The position numbers were made by a program, and so were the translations under genes. From Bacillus cereus ATCC 14579 (GTDB taxonomy: Bacteria; Bacillota; Bacilli; Bacillales; Bacillaceae_G), in contig NC_004722.1 of the NCBI RefSeq assembly GCF_000007825.1, forward strand, positions 2,892,501 to 2,956,500: a stretch of 64,000 nt of DNA, given 5' to 3'. Of the stretch, positions 9,013 through 17,831 are shown piece after piece. The notes below the pieces were generated by a model. It ran no database searches and was not told the origin of the DNA. It worked only from the letters and a program-made list of their open reading frames with translations. Position 1 is the stretch's first letter; the number at the start of each line of letters is the position of its first letter.

Positions 9013-10089
9013 TTAAGATAATTTATTTTTGAAACCTTTTAACTCATCCATGAATCTATGGAATTCTGGAATGTCCATTTGTTGTGCAGAATCTGATAAT
9101 GCAACTGCTGGATCTGGATGAACTTCAGCCATTACTGCATCTGCGCCAATTGCAAGTGCCGCTTTCGCTGTTGGTAATAATAAATCTCTGCGTCCAGTTG
9201 AATGTGTTACATCAACGATAACTGGTAAATGTGTTTCTTTCTTTAAAATTGGTACTGCAGAAATGTCTAATGTGTTACGTGTTGCTCTTTCGTATGTGCG
9301 GATACCGCGCTCACAAAGAATAATTTGATCGTTACCTTGCGCAATAATGTATTCCGCTGCGTTAATGAACTCATCAATTGTTGCTGCTAATCCACGTTTT
9401 AATAATACTGGTTTGTTAACTTTACCTACAGCTCGTAATAAATCGAAGTTTTGCATGTTACGTGCGCCAACTTGAATTACATCAACGTAGTCTAATGCCA
9501 TTTCAACATCGTTCGGATTTAAAATTTCACTAATAATTGCTAAGTCAAACTCGTCTGCTACTTGACGTAAAATTTGAAGTCCTTCTACTCCTAAACCTTG
9601 GAAATCATATGGAGAAGTTCTCGGTTTGAATGCACCACCGCGCATTAATTTTAAGCCTTGGTCTTTCATCGCTTGCCCTACTTGACGAACTTGTTCTAAA
9701 CTTTCTACTGCACAAGGTCCCATGATGAACGTTTGTGTTCCGTTTCCAATCAATTCACCTTTTACATCAACGATTGTATTTTCTTGTTTCTTTTTACGTG
9801 ATACTAGTAACGCTTTACGGTTATCATCTTCTTGTAACTCTAAGCTTGCTTTGAAAATCGTTTTGAAAATATGTTGAACTGTTGATGTTTCGAATGGTCC
9901 TTCGTTATGCTCTGCGATCATATCAAGTACTTCACGCTCACGTACTGGATCAAAGCGTTTCGTGCCTTGTACTTGCTTTTGCTCTCCAATTTTTTGAACA
10001 ATTTCACCACGTTTGTTTAAAAGGTGTAATAGTTGTAAATTAATTTCATCTACCTGTTTACGTAATTGATCTAATTCATGATTTGCCAT
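9013..10089 (-). CDS. aroF: Bifunctional chorismate mutase / DAHP synthase
   Basis: The first 90 residues form an AroQ-type chorismate mutase domain (LDQLRKQVDEINLQLLHLL). The remainder is a KDPG-aldolase-type DAHP synthase with FIMGPCAVES, MRGGAFKPRTSPY and the metal/substrate motif DVTHSTGRRD. The enzyme commits PEP and erythrose-4-phosphate to the shikimate pathway, and the mutase domain usually acts as the feedback sensor in Bacillus. Length is 358 aa. A strong GAGGAGG site precedes the ATG. Two tandem tyrosine T-boxes lie upstream and a third immediately downstream. B. subtilis nomenclature calls this gene aroA. Confidence 0.95.
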   Translation of the reverse strand: MANHELDQLRKQVDEINLQLLHLLNKRGEIVQKIGEQKQVQGTKRFDPVREREVLDMIAEHNEGPFETSTVQHIFKTIFKASLELQEDDNRKALLVSRKKKQENTIVDVKGELIGNGTQTFIMGPCAVESLEQVRQVGQAMKDQGLKLMRGGAFKPRTSPYDFQGLGVEGLQILRQVADEFDLAIISEILNPNDVEMALDYVDVIQVGARNMQNFDLLRAVGKVNKPVLLKRGLAATIDEFINAAEYIIAQGNDQIILCERGIRTYERATRNTLDISAVPILKKETHLPVIVDVTHSTGRRDLLLPTAKAALAIGADAVMAEVHPDPAVALSDSAQQMDIPEFHRFMDELKGFKNKLS

Positions 10090-10257
10090 TTGGAAATCCT
10101 CCTCTAATGTTTTAAAAGTATAGTAAGAGAATAAAAATTCTCTATTTTCTGAACTGACTAATTATACAAATTTATAGTGGAATCGATACCTCTTCTTATT
10201 TTAAACTAATAATTCGTACACAGACATAAACTACTAGTTAAAAATCCACTTTTTTGT

Positions 10258-10530
10258 ACAAAAAAGCCCTACTGATCCAATCAGTAGGGACGATATTTAT
10301 CGCGGTACCACCCTAGTTGTAGACTTCTTTCGTCTACCTCTCTTCATTGTTAACGATCATCTGACCGTCTTTCCCTTCATAAAGACAATACTATCTTTAC
10401 TACGAAAAAGATGCTCTAGGACTGTAATTCGCTCTTGTTTATGTACTGGTTCGCACCAACCACCAGCTCTCTGTTACAGGGAAACAACAACTAGTGCTTT
10501 TCCTTTCAATGCATGACTATTTAATTTTCA
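10258..10530 (-). ncRNA. T-box riboswitch (Tyr), second of a tandem pair
   Basis: Minus-strand leader with GAGAGCTGGTGGTTGGTG in stem I, the specifier region GAATTACAGT (UAC, tyrosine), the T-box core AGGGTGGTACCGCG, and a terminator stem CCCTACTGA/TCAGTAGGG at 10267-10289 followed by U. It begins a few tens of bases after the terminator of the first T-box, with no room for a separate promoter. About 165 bp separate it from aroF. Confidence 0.92.
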
Positions 10531-10545
10531 AGTTGGACCACTAAA

Positions 10546-10842
10546 ATACAAAAAGTCCCTACTGAATAAATCAGTAGGGACGATATTTATCGCGGTACCA
10601 CCCTAGTTGTAGACTAACTTTCCGTCTACCTCTCTTCACTGTTAACGATCAATTGACCGCTTTTTCCTCATAAAGACAAACTATCTTTATTACGAAAAAG
10701 ATGCTCCAAGACTGTAATTCATGATTATCCCTGTACTGGTTCACACCAACCACCAGCTCTCTGTTACAGTAAGACTAACCACTACTGTGATCTCTTCATT
10801 GCACTTTGTTTATTCAAATGTTTTTGAAATTGAATAAGTATG
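10546..10842 (-). ncRNA. T-box riboswitch (Tyr), first of a tandem pair
   Basis: Promoter-proximal T-box of the aromatic operon, transcribed on the minus strand. It shows the stem I motif GAGAGCTGGTGGTTGGTG, the specifier region GAATTACAGT (UAC read as tyrosine), the core AGGGTGGTACCGCG, and an 11-bp terminator stem GTCCCTACTGA at 10555-10581. It is very similar to the other two leaders, which suggests duplication. Both tandem units must anti-terminate for aroF to be expressed. Confidence 0.93.
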
Positions 10843-10848
10843 ATTCGT

Positions 10849-10878
10849 ATTATAGAACGCTTTTCAAAACACTGTCAA
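10849..10878 (-). promoter_or_regulatory. Sigma-A promoter of the aromatic operon
   Basis: On the minus strand a perfect TTGACA (10873-10878 complement) and a perfect TATAAT (10849-10854 complement) are separated by 18 bp, just before the first T-box. No other consensus promoter was seen before aroF. Confidence 0.88.
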
Positions 10879-10915
10879 CAACTTTTTATATATTTTTTAA
10901 AATTCCACTTTCGTC

Positions 10916-13900
10916 CTATAATTCTTTTTGTAAATCACCCATTACAATTCCTATGCGAATTATTTCATTTTCTAGTAAATGTAAAACATATTCCTCTACT
11001 TCATACTGAACTAATAATTCTTTTATTTTTATGACTTCTTTTTCAAATAAAACGGCTTCGTGACATGTTTGTAGTAAAATAAAAAACACATTTGCAAATA
11101 TTTCTTTATGCGCTTTCATACTTTCTTTTTTATGAAGCATTTCAATCAATAACTGCTTCATTTCCTCACCTGCACATTTACCATGTACACTTGAAAATGC
11201 ACGAGACATAATACATAATCCTTTTTCTAATATTTCATCCATGTATAAAATAATACGTAAAAGCATTACATATTCTCTTGCAGTTATCTCACCCATTTTT
11301 GGTCGTTCTCGCAAAAATACACTGAGCCAAGCTGTCCAAAATTTTTGTTGTTCTTTTACACTTAATGTTTTGACGTAATAGCATAAAAACTGCATAAACT
11401 TAATTTTATTTTCTTCATTTTCTAGTATGAGTAACGGGTATAACCAATCTGTTTTTTGCTCCCAATATAGTACACATTTAATAAATACAAAGCTAAGCCA
11501 TTTCAAGAAAGCTTCTCTCGTATGCGGATGTAATACTTCCAAATGTTCTATCGCATACTTAATAAATCGCTTCATTTCTGTAAATAAAGGTAGATTTATT
11601 TGCGTGTAACATAAGCCGGCCCATGCATATTCCGTAATCTCATTTTGTTTTTTTAAATCTAAGTATGGTAACAAATATTTTCGGCACCATTGTTTTTCAA
11701 TATGATATAGGAATGTAATATCTGCTATTAAACAAACAAACATAAAGTTTGTTCGTTCCGAATTAACTCTTACCTGTTCTTCAAATTAAAATAAATATTC
11801 ATATACATTACCATCGTTTAAATGATCATATGATAACAACTTTAATAATACAGCCGTCATTTTTCCAACTGGATGCTGAATTGATTCATTATAAAAATCT
11901 TGTTTCCCAAGCTTAAAGTCTGTATCACTCTTCATAACTTGAGGAAAACACTGAAAAAGCAAATCGTTTTACAACACGTATACTATTCTCTTCTAACTCT
12001 TCTAGTCGATTACTAATTTCATATAGAAAACTACTAATTAACCAATGAAAAGCAGTATTTCTAACAAATTTCTGCAATAGCGGAATAATTTTTTGGATTT
12101 GCTCATTCGTCAATCCCCGATTATTTCGCCATTCTCTAATACAAACAAACCATACTTCATTACTTATTTCTTGCACTCCTACTAATTGGTATGCAAATGA
12201 AATACTCCACTCTGTGTTTAATTTACATGCTTTTGATAACATCTCTAAAAAATGGCGTTGTTCAAAAACACTATCTTGCGAAAATTGCTGAACTTGCTTC
12301 ATAATTTCAACATCTTTCAGCTGCAATAATCCGTCAGCCGTTACATTACAAGTAATGCTTTCTGCTGTATCCTCTTTCTTTTGTACACTGTATCGTTCAG
12401 AATGAAAATGAGGATGCTTTTGCTTCATTAACTCATACCCATTTGCCGTAGATGGGCTATTCGAATCACACTTGAATAATAAGTCTAATACGAGACATGC
12501 ATCAAATACCCGCTCTTCTGTAAGATGCTTTATTACAGTTCGAGTGACTTCTTCTTTTGTTTTTTCTAAACAATGTGCATAATGCCTTTTTAAAAGTTGA
12601 AAAACTTCGTGTTTATAAGTGAAATCTAAAAGAAGTCCTTCATGTAACAACCATTTCATTTTGTCATCTACACGAACAAAAATATTTTTATTCATCGCAT
12701 CAATTGCAATTCGCTTTTGAAGTACACTATTTGCTTCTATCATTTCTGTAATATAATAATCCGCTTTTTTCTCATTGTTTTCGCATAAATAAGTTAGACA
12801 CTCTTTTACAATTCGTATTAAAAATGCAAGGTCATTTTGATGAAACTCTTTCTCTACATTTTCCTTATTTCTTTTTTTCAGTGCCGTCTGTCTTAACGAC
12901 AACATTCTCAATTTTTCTAATCCAATCATCATAATTGGAACAGCATAATAAGCGATATATGGCCTCATCTTTTCGTTCCAAATTTGCTCCACATGAGAAA
13001 ATGTAGATACTGGTAAGCGACTTGATTCCTCGAGTTCTATTGATTCTTGCGTATCATTTCCCCATTTCCTTACACGTTTCAACTTCAGTTTTCCGTCTAA
13101 AATAAAAGTTAGTAACAATAAGGCAATTTCTTTATGCTCAGGAAAAGAACATTTTTGCAGTAACTTAGAAATCTTTTCTATAGAGCTACTATCTTTTTCA
13201 GCTGTTTCTAATAAAAGGAGTGTCCACCTTGCAAACAACAACGGGTCCATCTTACTCTTCGTTTCGTTTAAGTAGTTACAAATTGTTCTCCATAATAACG
13301 GTGATATTTTAGAATAGTTTTTATAAATTAATTGAAATAATTCTTTCTGATGACTAAAAAGAAATTGTTCCACTAACCATTCTGCAAGTAATTCATCTAC
13401 TTCATTATAGTTTGGCGTAAGCATAAACAAATTTTGTAATTTACCTTCTGCTTCTAACCATTCGACCCATTCATAATCATGAGCAAATTCCACAAAGTAA
13501 CGTACTGTTTCAATTTTTTTAATCGATTGCTTTATGTATGATAATTGTTCCTGTTCTACTGACGGGGGAACCGTTACAATATCCCGAATACGCATTCTTT
13601 TCGTAATATAATTATCACCCATTAATTCAGCCCAGCGTTTTACCGCTTTTACAAGGGATTGATGATTATTCACCTTATTCGGATACACAATTGGTCTTAT
13701 CCCTAAATGTTCCCAGTGGTATGTATTTTCTCCTTGTGCGACAAAAGCAAATCGTCTTGTACTTGGTGGTAAACCAGTTGCTAAATATTTCATTACTGGG
13801 TCATTATGACTATATCCAACGAATAAAACGGTGTAATTTGAGAATAGATCAACTAAAAACCTTCTCGCCCACCCTTCCGTTAAGTAAGCCCTTCCAAAAT

Positions 13901-14399
13901 CACCATCTGTTAAAATTAAAGCCTCTTTCTCCTGTTCTACATTACCATGTATGTAAGCAAGACCTTTAAAAGCTCTCCCAGTCGGTAAAGCTGGAGCGTA
14001 ATAAACATTGATATCTCTATTTATTTCTTTAATTGCAGTTGTAAAATGTTGATCAAAATTTGTTGTTACAATGCGGATATCTGTATCTAAAGGAAATAAC
14101 CTTGGAATTGCATAATGCAATGGATTCGGTTTTGATTTCTCTATATGAACGAGATCTCTTGCGACTTGATGTACATCTTTTGTTTTCGCAATTTTGCCAA
14201 GATAATAATCATGTGGCTCTGTTATTTCACGTTTTTCGACATATAACGTTTTTGCAATTTCATCAACTAAATCATCAAAATTCGGTAAGTTTGATTTCCC
14301 TTTCATAGAAACTCCCGCTCCAACAAATAATACTAACTTTCCTTGCTCAAGGTGATCAATTAACTCATCTGGAATTTCTACTTCTGAAGTAATCCACAT
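10916..14399 (-). pseudogene. SIR2-domain protein with long C-terminal region, broken by a frameshift and a nonsense codon
   Basis: The start ATG at 14399 follows GGGGGA. The N-terminus is a SIR2-like NAD-binding domain: LFVGAGVS, VTTNFDQHF, AYIHGNVEQ and a C-terminal LFVGYSHNDPVMKYL. A long helical region follows. After RFAF the frame is lost at a T5 run (11954-11958), giving an early stop at 11925-11927. The other frame continues sensibly (QCFPQVMKSDTDFKLGKQ) to a TAA at 11786-11788, and then onward (FEEQVRVNSERTNFMFV) to 10916. Restored, the protein would be about 1160 aa, like SIR2 proteins with a DUF4020-type C-terminus. SIR2 enzymes of this kind often work in phage defence by depleting NAD+; that role is inferred. 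An 825-residue product with intact SIR2 motifs could still be made. Confidence 0.75.
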
Positions 14400-14580
14400 C
14401 TTGGATTCCCCCTTACCTAAAAATGTCATACACTCTCATTTTACTATAACATTTTTTCATTGTTTTTATAATATTTAGACTAAATTCCGAACATGAAAAA
14501 GTTTTATGTAAATAAATCCGTTACAATGTATGAACTCCAGAATTTATTGAAAAACTATGTATAAATCGGAGGTGTAAATT

Positions 14581-15018
14581 TTGAATGATTTCACAGTAGT
14601 GCTTATCAAGTTTATATCGTGCATTATCGCATTTAGCATTGGGCTTGCTTTATTTTTCCCTGCAACGTTTGTTCAAATTATTTCATTCAGTCTTTTTGTT
14701 ACAATCGTATCCTACATGTTCGTTGATAAAATTATTTTAAATCGAATTGGCAATACTGGTGCCATTATGTCGGATTTCTTATTAACATATTTAAGCGTAT
14801 GGATTTTCGGTAATATTTTATTAGACAACTATATGCAAATTGCATGGGGCAGTATCCTTTCTGCCATCGTCTTCACTTTATCTGAAGTAATCGTTCATCG
14901 CTTCTCTAACTCTCATACAAGGCACAACAATGATAACATTCGTATTAATCGCCGCTTTGCATATGGTACAGAGTTTGCTGAAGAACAAAATATATTGGAT
15001 AAAGATAAGAAAAAGTAA
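14581..15018 (+). CDS. YndM-like DUF2512 membrane protein
   Basis: A 145-residue protein with four closely packed hydrophobic segments (residues about 5-115) and a charged cytoplasmic tail ending in KDKKK. This matches the Bacillus YndM/DUF2512 family, whose function is unknown. It starts at TTG with a strong GGAGGTG seven bases upstream. It is a single-gene unit, divergent from the SIR2 gene and followed by its own terminator. Confidence 0.8.
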   Translation: MNDFTVVLIKFISCIIAFSIGLALFFPATFVQIISFSLFVTIVSYMFVDKIILNRIGNTGAIMSDFLLTYLSVWIFGNILLDNYMQIAWGSILSAIVFTLSEVIVHRFSNSHTRHNNDNIRINRRFAYGTEFAEEQNILDKDKKK

Positions 15019-15030
15019 CGTTTTAATGCA

Positions 15031-15066
15031 GGAGCGCCCTTTTTAATTATGTGGTGCTCCTTTTTT
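15031..15066 (+). terminator. Terminator after the DUF2512 gene
   Basis: The stem GGAGCGCC/GGTGCTCC (one G-U pair) is followed by six T, 13 bp past the stop codon. Confidence 0.8.
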
Positions 15067-15155
15067 GTATTTTTTCATTATGGTACGTGAAATTATATAA
15101 GTGATTATTTCAAAATACCGAATTACTAACAATATTTGACGCTATTTTTTCTAAT

Positions 15156-15180
15156 AAAAAACTGCCTCTTATTTAGAGGC
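15156..15180 (-). terminator. Terminator overlapping the isochorismatase stop codon
   Basis: The stem GCCTCT/AGAGGC (15164-15169 with 15175-15180) is followed on the minus strand by six T. The stop codon at 15169-15171 and the last sense codons form part of the hairpin. Confidence 0.8.
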
Positions 15181-15699
15181 AGCCACTTTTAAGTCTTTTA
15201 CTGCAACAACATCCGCAAACGCTCCCAATACTGCGTTATGATGTTTCACAATATCTTCAGCACGTAACACTTCTGTATTAAATGTACTATGCGCATCACT
15301 CACTAACGTTACTTTATACCCTTCACTACATGCTCTGCGCGTTGTCGTATCTACACAATACTCTGTTTGCATTCCCGAAAGAATAACGTGTTCAATTCCT
15401 TTCTCTTGTAACACTTCGCTTAAGTTTGTATTATGGAATGAATCTGGAGTCGTCTTTTCAACTATATTATCTCCTTCTTGCGGAGCGATGGCCGCATGGA
15501 TTCGCCATCCATCCGTACCTTTTTCTAACGGATGGTCTTTAGGACCGTTATGTTGGATATAAATAACTGGAATATCATTTGAACGACATTCCCTAATAAG
15601 CTCTTGCAATGTTTGTAAAAACTTTCCCCCATTATGTACTGGCATTCCAGCTGTATACATACCCGCTTGCACATCAATTACGATTAATGCTTTTTTCAT
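15169..15699 (-). CDS. Isochorismatase-family cysteine hydrolase
   Basis: A 176-residue single-domain protein of the isochorismatase/nicotinamidase fold. The expected Asp-Lys-Cys triad is visible: ALIVIDVQAGM near residue 5, a Lys in IVEKTTPDSF, and Cys in LSGMQTEYCVDTT. Members hydrolyse isochorismate, nicotinamide or similar amides, and the substrate cannot be assigned from sequence. The ATG at 15699 has GGGGGATG upstream; an in-frame GTG three codons earlier is less likely. It follows a GNAT gene on the same strand with a 34-bp gap, so the two may be co-transcribed. Confidence 0.88.
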   Translation of the reverse strand: MKKALIVIDVQAGMYTAGMPVHNGGKFLQTLQELIRECRSNDIPVIYIQHNGPKDHPLEKGTDGWRIHAAIAPQEGDNIVEKTTPDSFHNTNLSEVLQEKGIEHVILSGMQTEYCVDTTTRRACSEGYKVTLVSDAHSTFNTEVLRAEDIVKHHNAVLGAFADVVAVKDLKVAASK

Positions 15700-15733
15700 T
15701 TCACACATCCCCCTTTATTTGTATAAGCCATTA

Positions 15734-16270
15734 TTATTGTTTATATTCCATCATCCAACAATCTTCTAATTTCCCCTCATGCAACTCATGTTCCTTTAAA
15801 ATCTTTACTTTTTTAAATCCACTTTTTTCATAACACTTTATTGCTCGTTCATTATTTACTTTCGGATCCATTGCAATTGCTTCTGCTCCCATTTCACCCA
15901 TAATATATGTAATTGCTGCCTGAACGAGTTTTGTTCCAATTCCCTTTCCCCAATAGGCTGGTTCACCGATAAATTGGTCCATACCCCATACATTTTGTGA
16001 TTCTTTATAGCCATATAACGCTTTCCACTCTGAATCCACTGGGTACATTTGTATGTAACCAATCGGAATGGTATCAAATTCTATTAAACATCTTTTTTCA
16101 TTACTGTTTGGACTATGTATAAAATGATCAAGCACCTTTTCTACAGATTGCGGATTATCTCGTCCTTCGTAATACCGCAGGACTGCTGGGTCCGTTAACC
16201 ATTTAGAAATGATAGATGCATCATCTTCCATTACGTATCTAATCAATAAACCTTCTTTTTGAAAAAGCAT
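15734..16270 (-). CDS. GNAT N-acetyltransferase, aminoglycoside 6'-acetyltransferase-like
   Basis: A 178-residue GNAT protein. The acetyl-CoA pyrophosphate loop is YWGKGIGTKLVQ near residue 108, and NNERAIKCYEKSGFKKV is the usual C-terminal motif B. Overall it resembles AAC(6')-type enzymes, which acetylate aminoglycosides, but many chromosomal Bacillus relatives have no proven drug activity, so resistance should not be assumed. It lies upstream of the isochorismatase-like gene on the same strand. Confidence 0.82.
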   Translation of the reverse strand: MLFQKEGLLIRYVMEDDASIISKWLTDPAVLRYYEGRDNPQSVEKVLDHFIHSPNSNEKRCLIEFDTIPIGYIQMYPVDSEWKALYGYKESQNVWGMDQFIGEPAYWGKGIGTKLVQAAITYIMGEMGAEAIAMDPKVNNERAIKCYEKSGFKKVKILKEHELHEGKLEDCWMMEYKQ

Positions 16271-16282
16271 ATTATACCTCTA

Positions 16283-16741
16283 TTATTTCTTTATATTTTT
16301 TCTTGCTGTTACATCTTTCATTGCACCTACTAATGCATATGGTAGTAATGTAATCGCAAAAAATGCTGTAAATACGTTAAATTGCGGGATTGTATAGAGT
16401 GTGAACCATTCAGTGAAAAATTGAGAATTTAATATTCTATTAAAAAACTCTCCGCCTGGCCTAAAGTTTGGCGCCCACGCAGTGATTTCACACAAAATAA
16501 AGTGAAACTTTAATCAGTGGGGGTTTTGTTCATCCCCCACTGATTATCAGCCCTCACCAATCGGGCTTTTACGGGCAGTAAGACCCCCACCTAACTTCTT
16601 CGCTTTCGCTAAATTTTGAGGTGGGGGTCTTACTGCCCTTTAATGCGGGGTAAACAGTAACTGAACAATAAAAAATGCCCCTAGATAACGAAACCAAGTC
16701 CGTTTCCATATAGGTTGTGCATTTTTTAATATATCTCCCAT
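16283..16741 (-). pseudogene. YfzA-like membrane protein gene interrupted by a bcr1-like repeat
   Basis: The ATG at 16741 follows AGGAGGGGG and begins MGDILKNAQPIWKRTWFRY, then a hydrophobic stretch FFIVQLLF. There the frame runs into the repeat element at 16502-16649. On the other side it resumes at CEITAWAPNFRPGGEF and ends ...VTARKNIKK at 16283. Removing the element together with one copy of its 5-bp target duplication joins LLF to ILCEIT exactly in frame, giving a protein of about 100 residues with the size and two-segment layout of YfzA-like proteins. The function of the family is unknown. The gene is almost certainly inactive here. Confidence 0.8.
16497..16654 (+). mobile_element. bcr1-like repeat, near full-length copy
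   Basis: A 148-bp element flanked by ATAAA (16497-16501) and GTAAA (16650-16654), read as a TTTAT-type target duplication with one mutation. It contains two strong hairpins: AATCAGTGGGGG/CCCCCACTGATT at about 16513-16545, and the long stem GGGCAGTAAGACCCCCACC with its complement at 16574-16638. Size, structure and flanks match bcr1, the non-autonomous element specific to the B. cereus group. Two shorter relatives occur at 37952-38075 and 57259-57348. Confidence 0.8.
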
Positions 16742-16842
16742 CTTACCCCCTCCTTAAATATCCATCATATTAATTATACACTTTCCTCACTTTATTTGTT
16801 AAAATTTTCTATATAATTAATGCTGTTGGGGGGAAATACATT

Positions 16843-17367
16843 ATGTCTAATCCTATACTTACATCCACTTTAATCATTCTTAGAGGAAACTCCTCAAGTG
16901 GTAAAACAACGATTGCAAAACAACTACAAGAACATTTCGGACAAGGAACACTTTTAGTATCACAGGATGTTGTACGTAGAGATATGCTTAGAGTACACGA
17001 CACAATGGGTAATTTATCACATGATTTACTATTTGAAATTACGAAGTACGGAAAAGGAAAATGTGAATTTGTTATTTTAGAAGGTATATTGAACAGTCAT
17101 AGGTATGGTGAGATGTTAAAAGAATTAATTCGTTATTTTGATGAAAATGCATTTGCATATTACTTTGATTTATCATTAGAGGAAACTATTAGACGACATA
17201 ACACAAGAGACAAACGACATGAATTTGGTGAGGATTCCCTACAAAAATGGTATAATCCGCACGATACTATTAAGGTTGCCACAGAAACTATTTTTACAGA
17301 TAACTTTACGCAAAAAGATATATTTGATGCAATTCTTAATGATGTTGCGATCGAAAAACAAGCCTAA
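16843..17367 (+). CDS. P-loop kinase-like protein (zeta-toxin/Cpt-like fold)
   Basis: A 174-residue protein with a clear Walker A motif (LRGNSSSGKTTIAKQL, residues about 13-28), a strand ending ILEG (about residue 80), and a lid-like Arg-rich segment ETIRRHNTRDKRHEFG. This resembles small P-loop kinases annotated as AAA ATPase, zeta toxin or chloramphenicol phosphotransferase-like. No antitoxin gene is adjacent, so a toxin role is unlikely. The substrate is unknown. It is a single gene, convergent with the next one. Confidence 0.75.
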   Translation: MSNPILTSTLIILRGNSSSGKTTIAKQLQEHFGQGTLLVSQDVVRRDMLRVHDTMGNLSHDLLFEITKYGKGKCEFVILEGILNSHRYGEMLKELIRYFDENAFAYYFDLSLEETIRRHNTRDKRHEFGEDSLQKWYNPHDTIKVATETIFTDNFTQKDIFDAILNDVAIEKQA

Positions 17368-17387
17368 CATAATATGTTAGGCTTGTT
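17357..17387 (-). terminator. Terminator between convergent genes
   Basis: A perfect 14-bp inverted repeat (AACAAGCCTAACAT, loop AAT) is followed by five T on the minus strand. It overlaps the stop codon of the plus-strand kinase-like gene and probably ends minus-strand transcription. Confidence 0.75.
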
Positions 17388-17676
17388 ATGTATTTTGTAT
17401 TTCAGTTTTTATAATTAAACAATCTATACATAAATAATAGTATATATTCATTTCCCCAAACTGGAAATCAACTACTGAAATAAGTCCACGTTCCTCAATA
17501 TCTTGAGTAATTGTAGCAACATATTTCATCTCTTTCGCACAAGTTGGACACGCCAAATCCTTTGGAAGATCATCATATAATGGTACGCCTAATAATCTAC
17601 ATACATATTTAGAACCGAACAAGTCAAAAGCTTCCCAGTAACTATCTTCATCTGTAGGTATATCTTCATTTTTCAT
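17386..17676 (-). CDS. Small CxxC zinc-ribbon-like protein, possibly 5'-truncated
   Basis: A 96-residue protein of unknown function with two cysteine pairs (CPTC near residue 43 and CIDC near 84) that could bind zinc. The spacing and the segment FQFGEMNIYYYLC recall the C-terminal half of DUF1963/YwqG-type proteins. The ATG at 17676 has no ribosome site. The frame stays open for 30 more codons upstream (to a TAG at 17767-17769) and reads sensibly (RIFKGLITKSVIKLPASLPK), but has no start codon there. This suggests the remnant of a longer gene. Confidence 0.45.
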   Translation of the reverse strand: MKNEDIPTDEDSYWEAFDLFGSKYVCRLLGVPLYDDLPKDLACPTCAKEMKYVATITQDIEERGLISVVDFQFGEMNIYYYLCIDCLIIKTEIQNT

Positions 17677-17780
17677 ATTTATAAGCTTTACCGTTGTTTT
17701 TGGTAATGAAGCTGGTAACTTAATTACAGATTTAGTAATAAGCCCTTTAAAAATCCTATTATCCTTCTACTAACAAAATA

Positions 17781-17811
17781 AAAGCCAGCCTCAATAAAGA
17801 GAACTGACTTC
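17781..17811 (-). terminator. Terminator after the SH3/3D protein gene
   Basis: On the minus strand AAGTCAG pairs with CTGGCTT (one G-U), with an inner CTC/GAG, followed by a T-rich stretch. It lies 20 bp past the stop codon. Confidence 0.65.
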
Positions 17812-17831
17812 TATTTGGATAATTATTGTTA

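Noticed and set aside
16843..17367. Zeta toxin of a toxin-antitoxin pair
   Set aside because: The P-loop kinase fold fits, but there is no adjacent small antitoxin gene and the unit stands alone.
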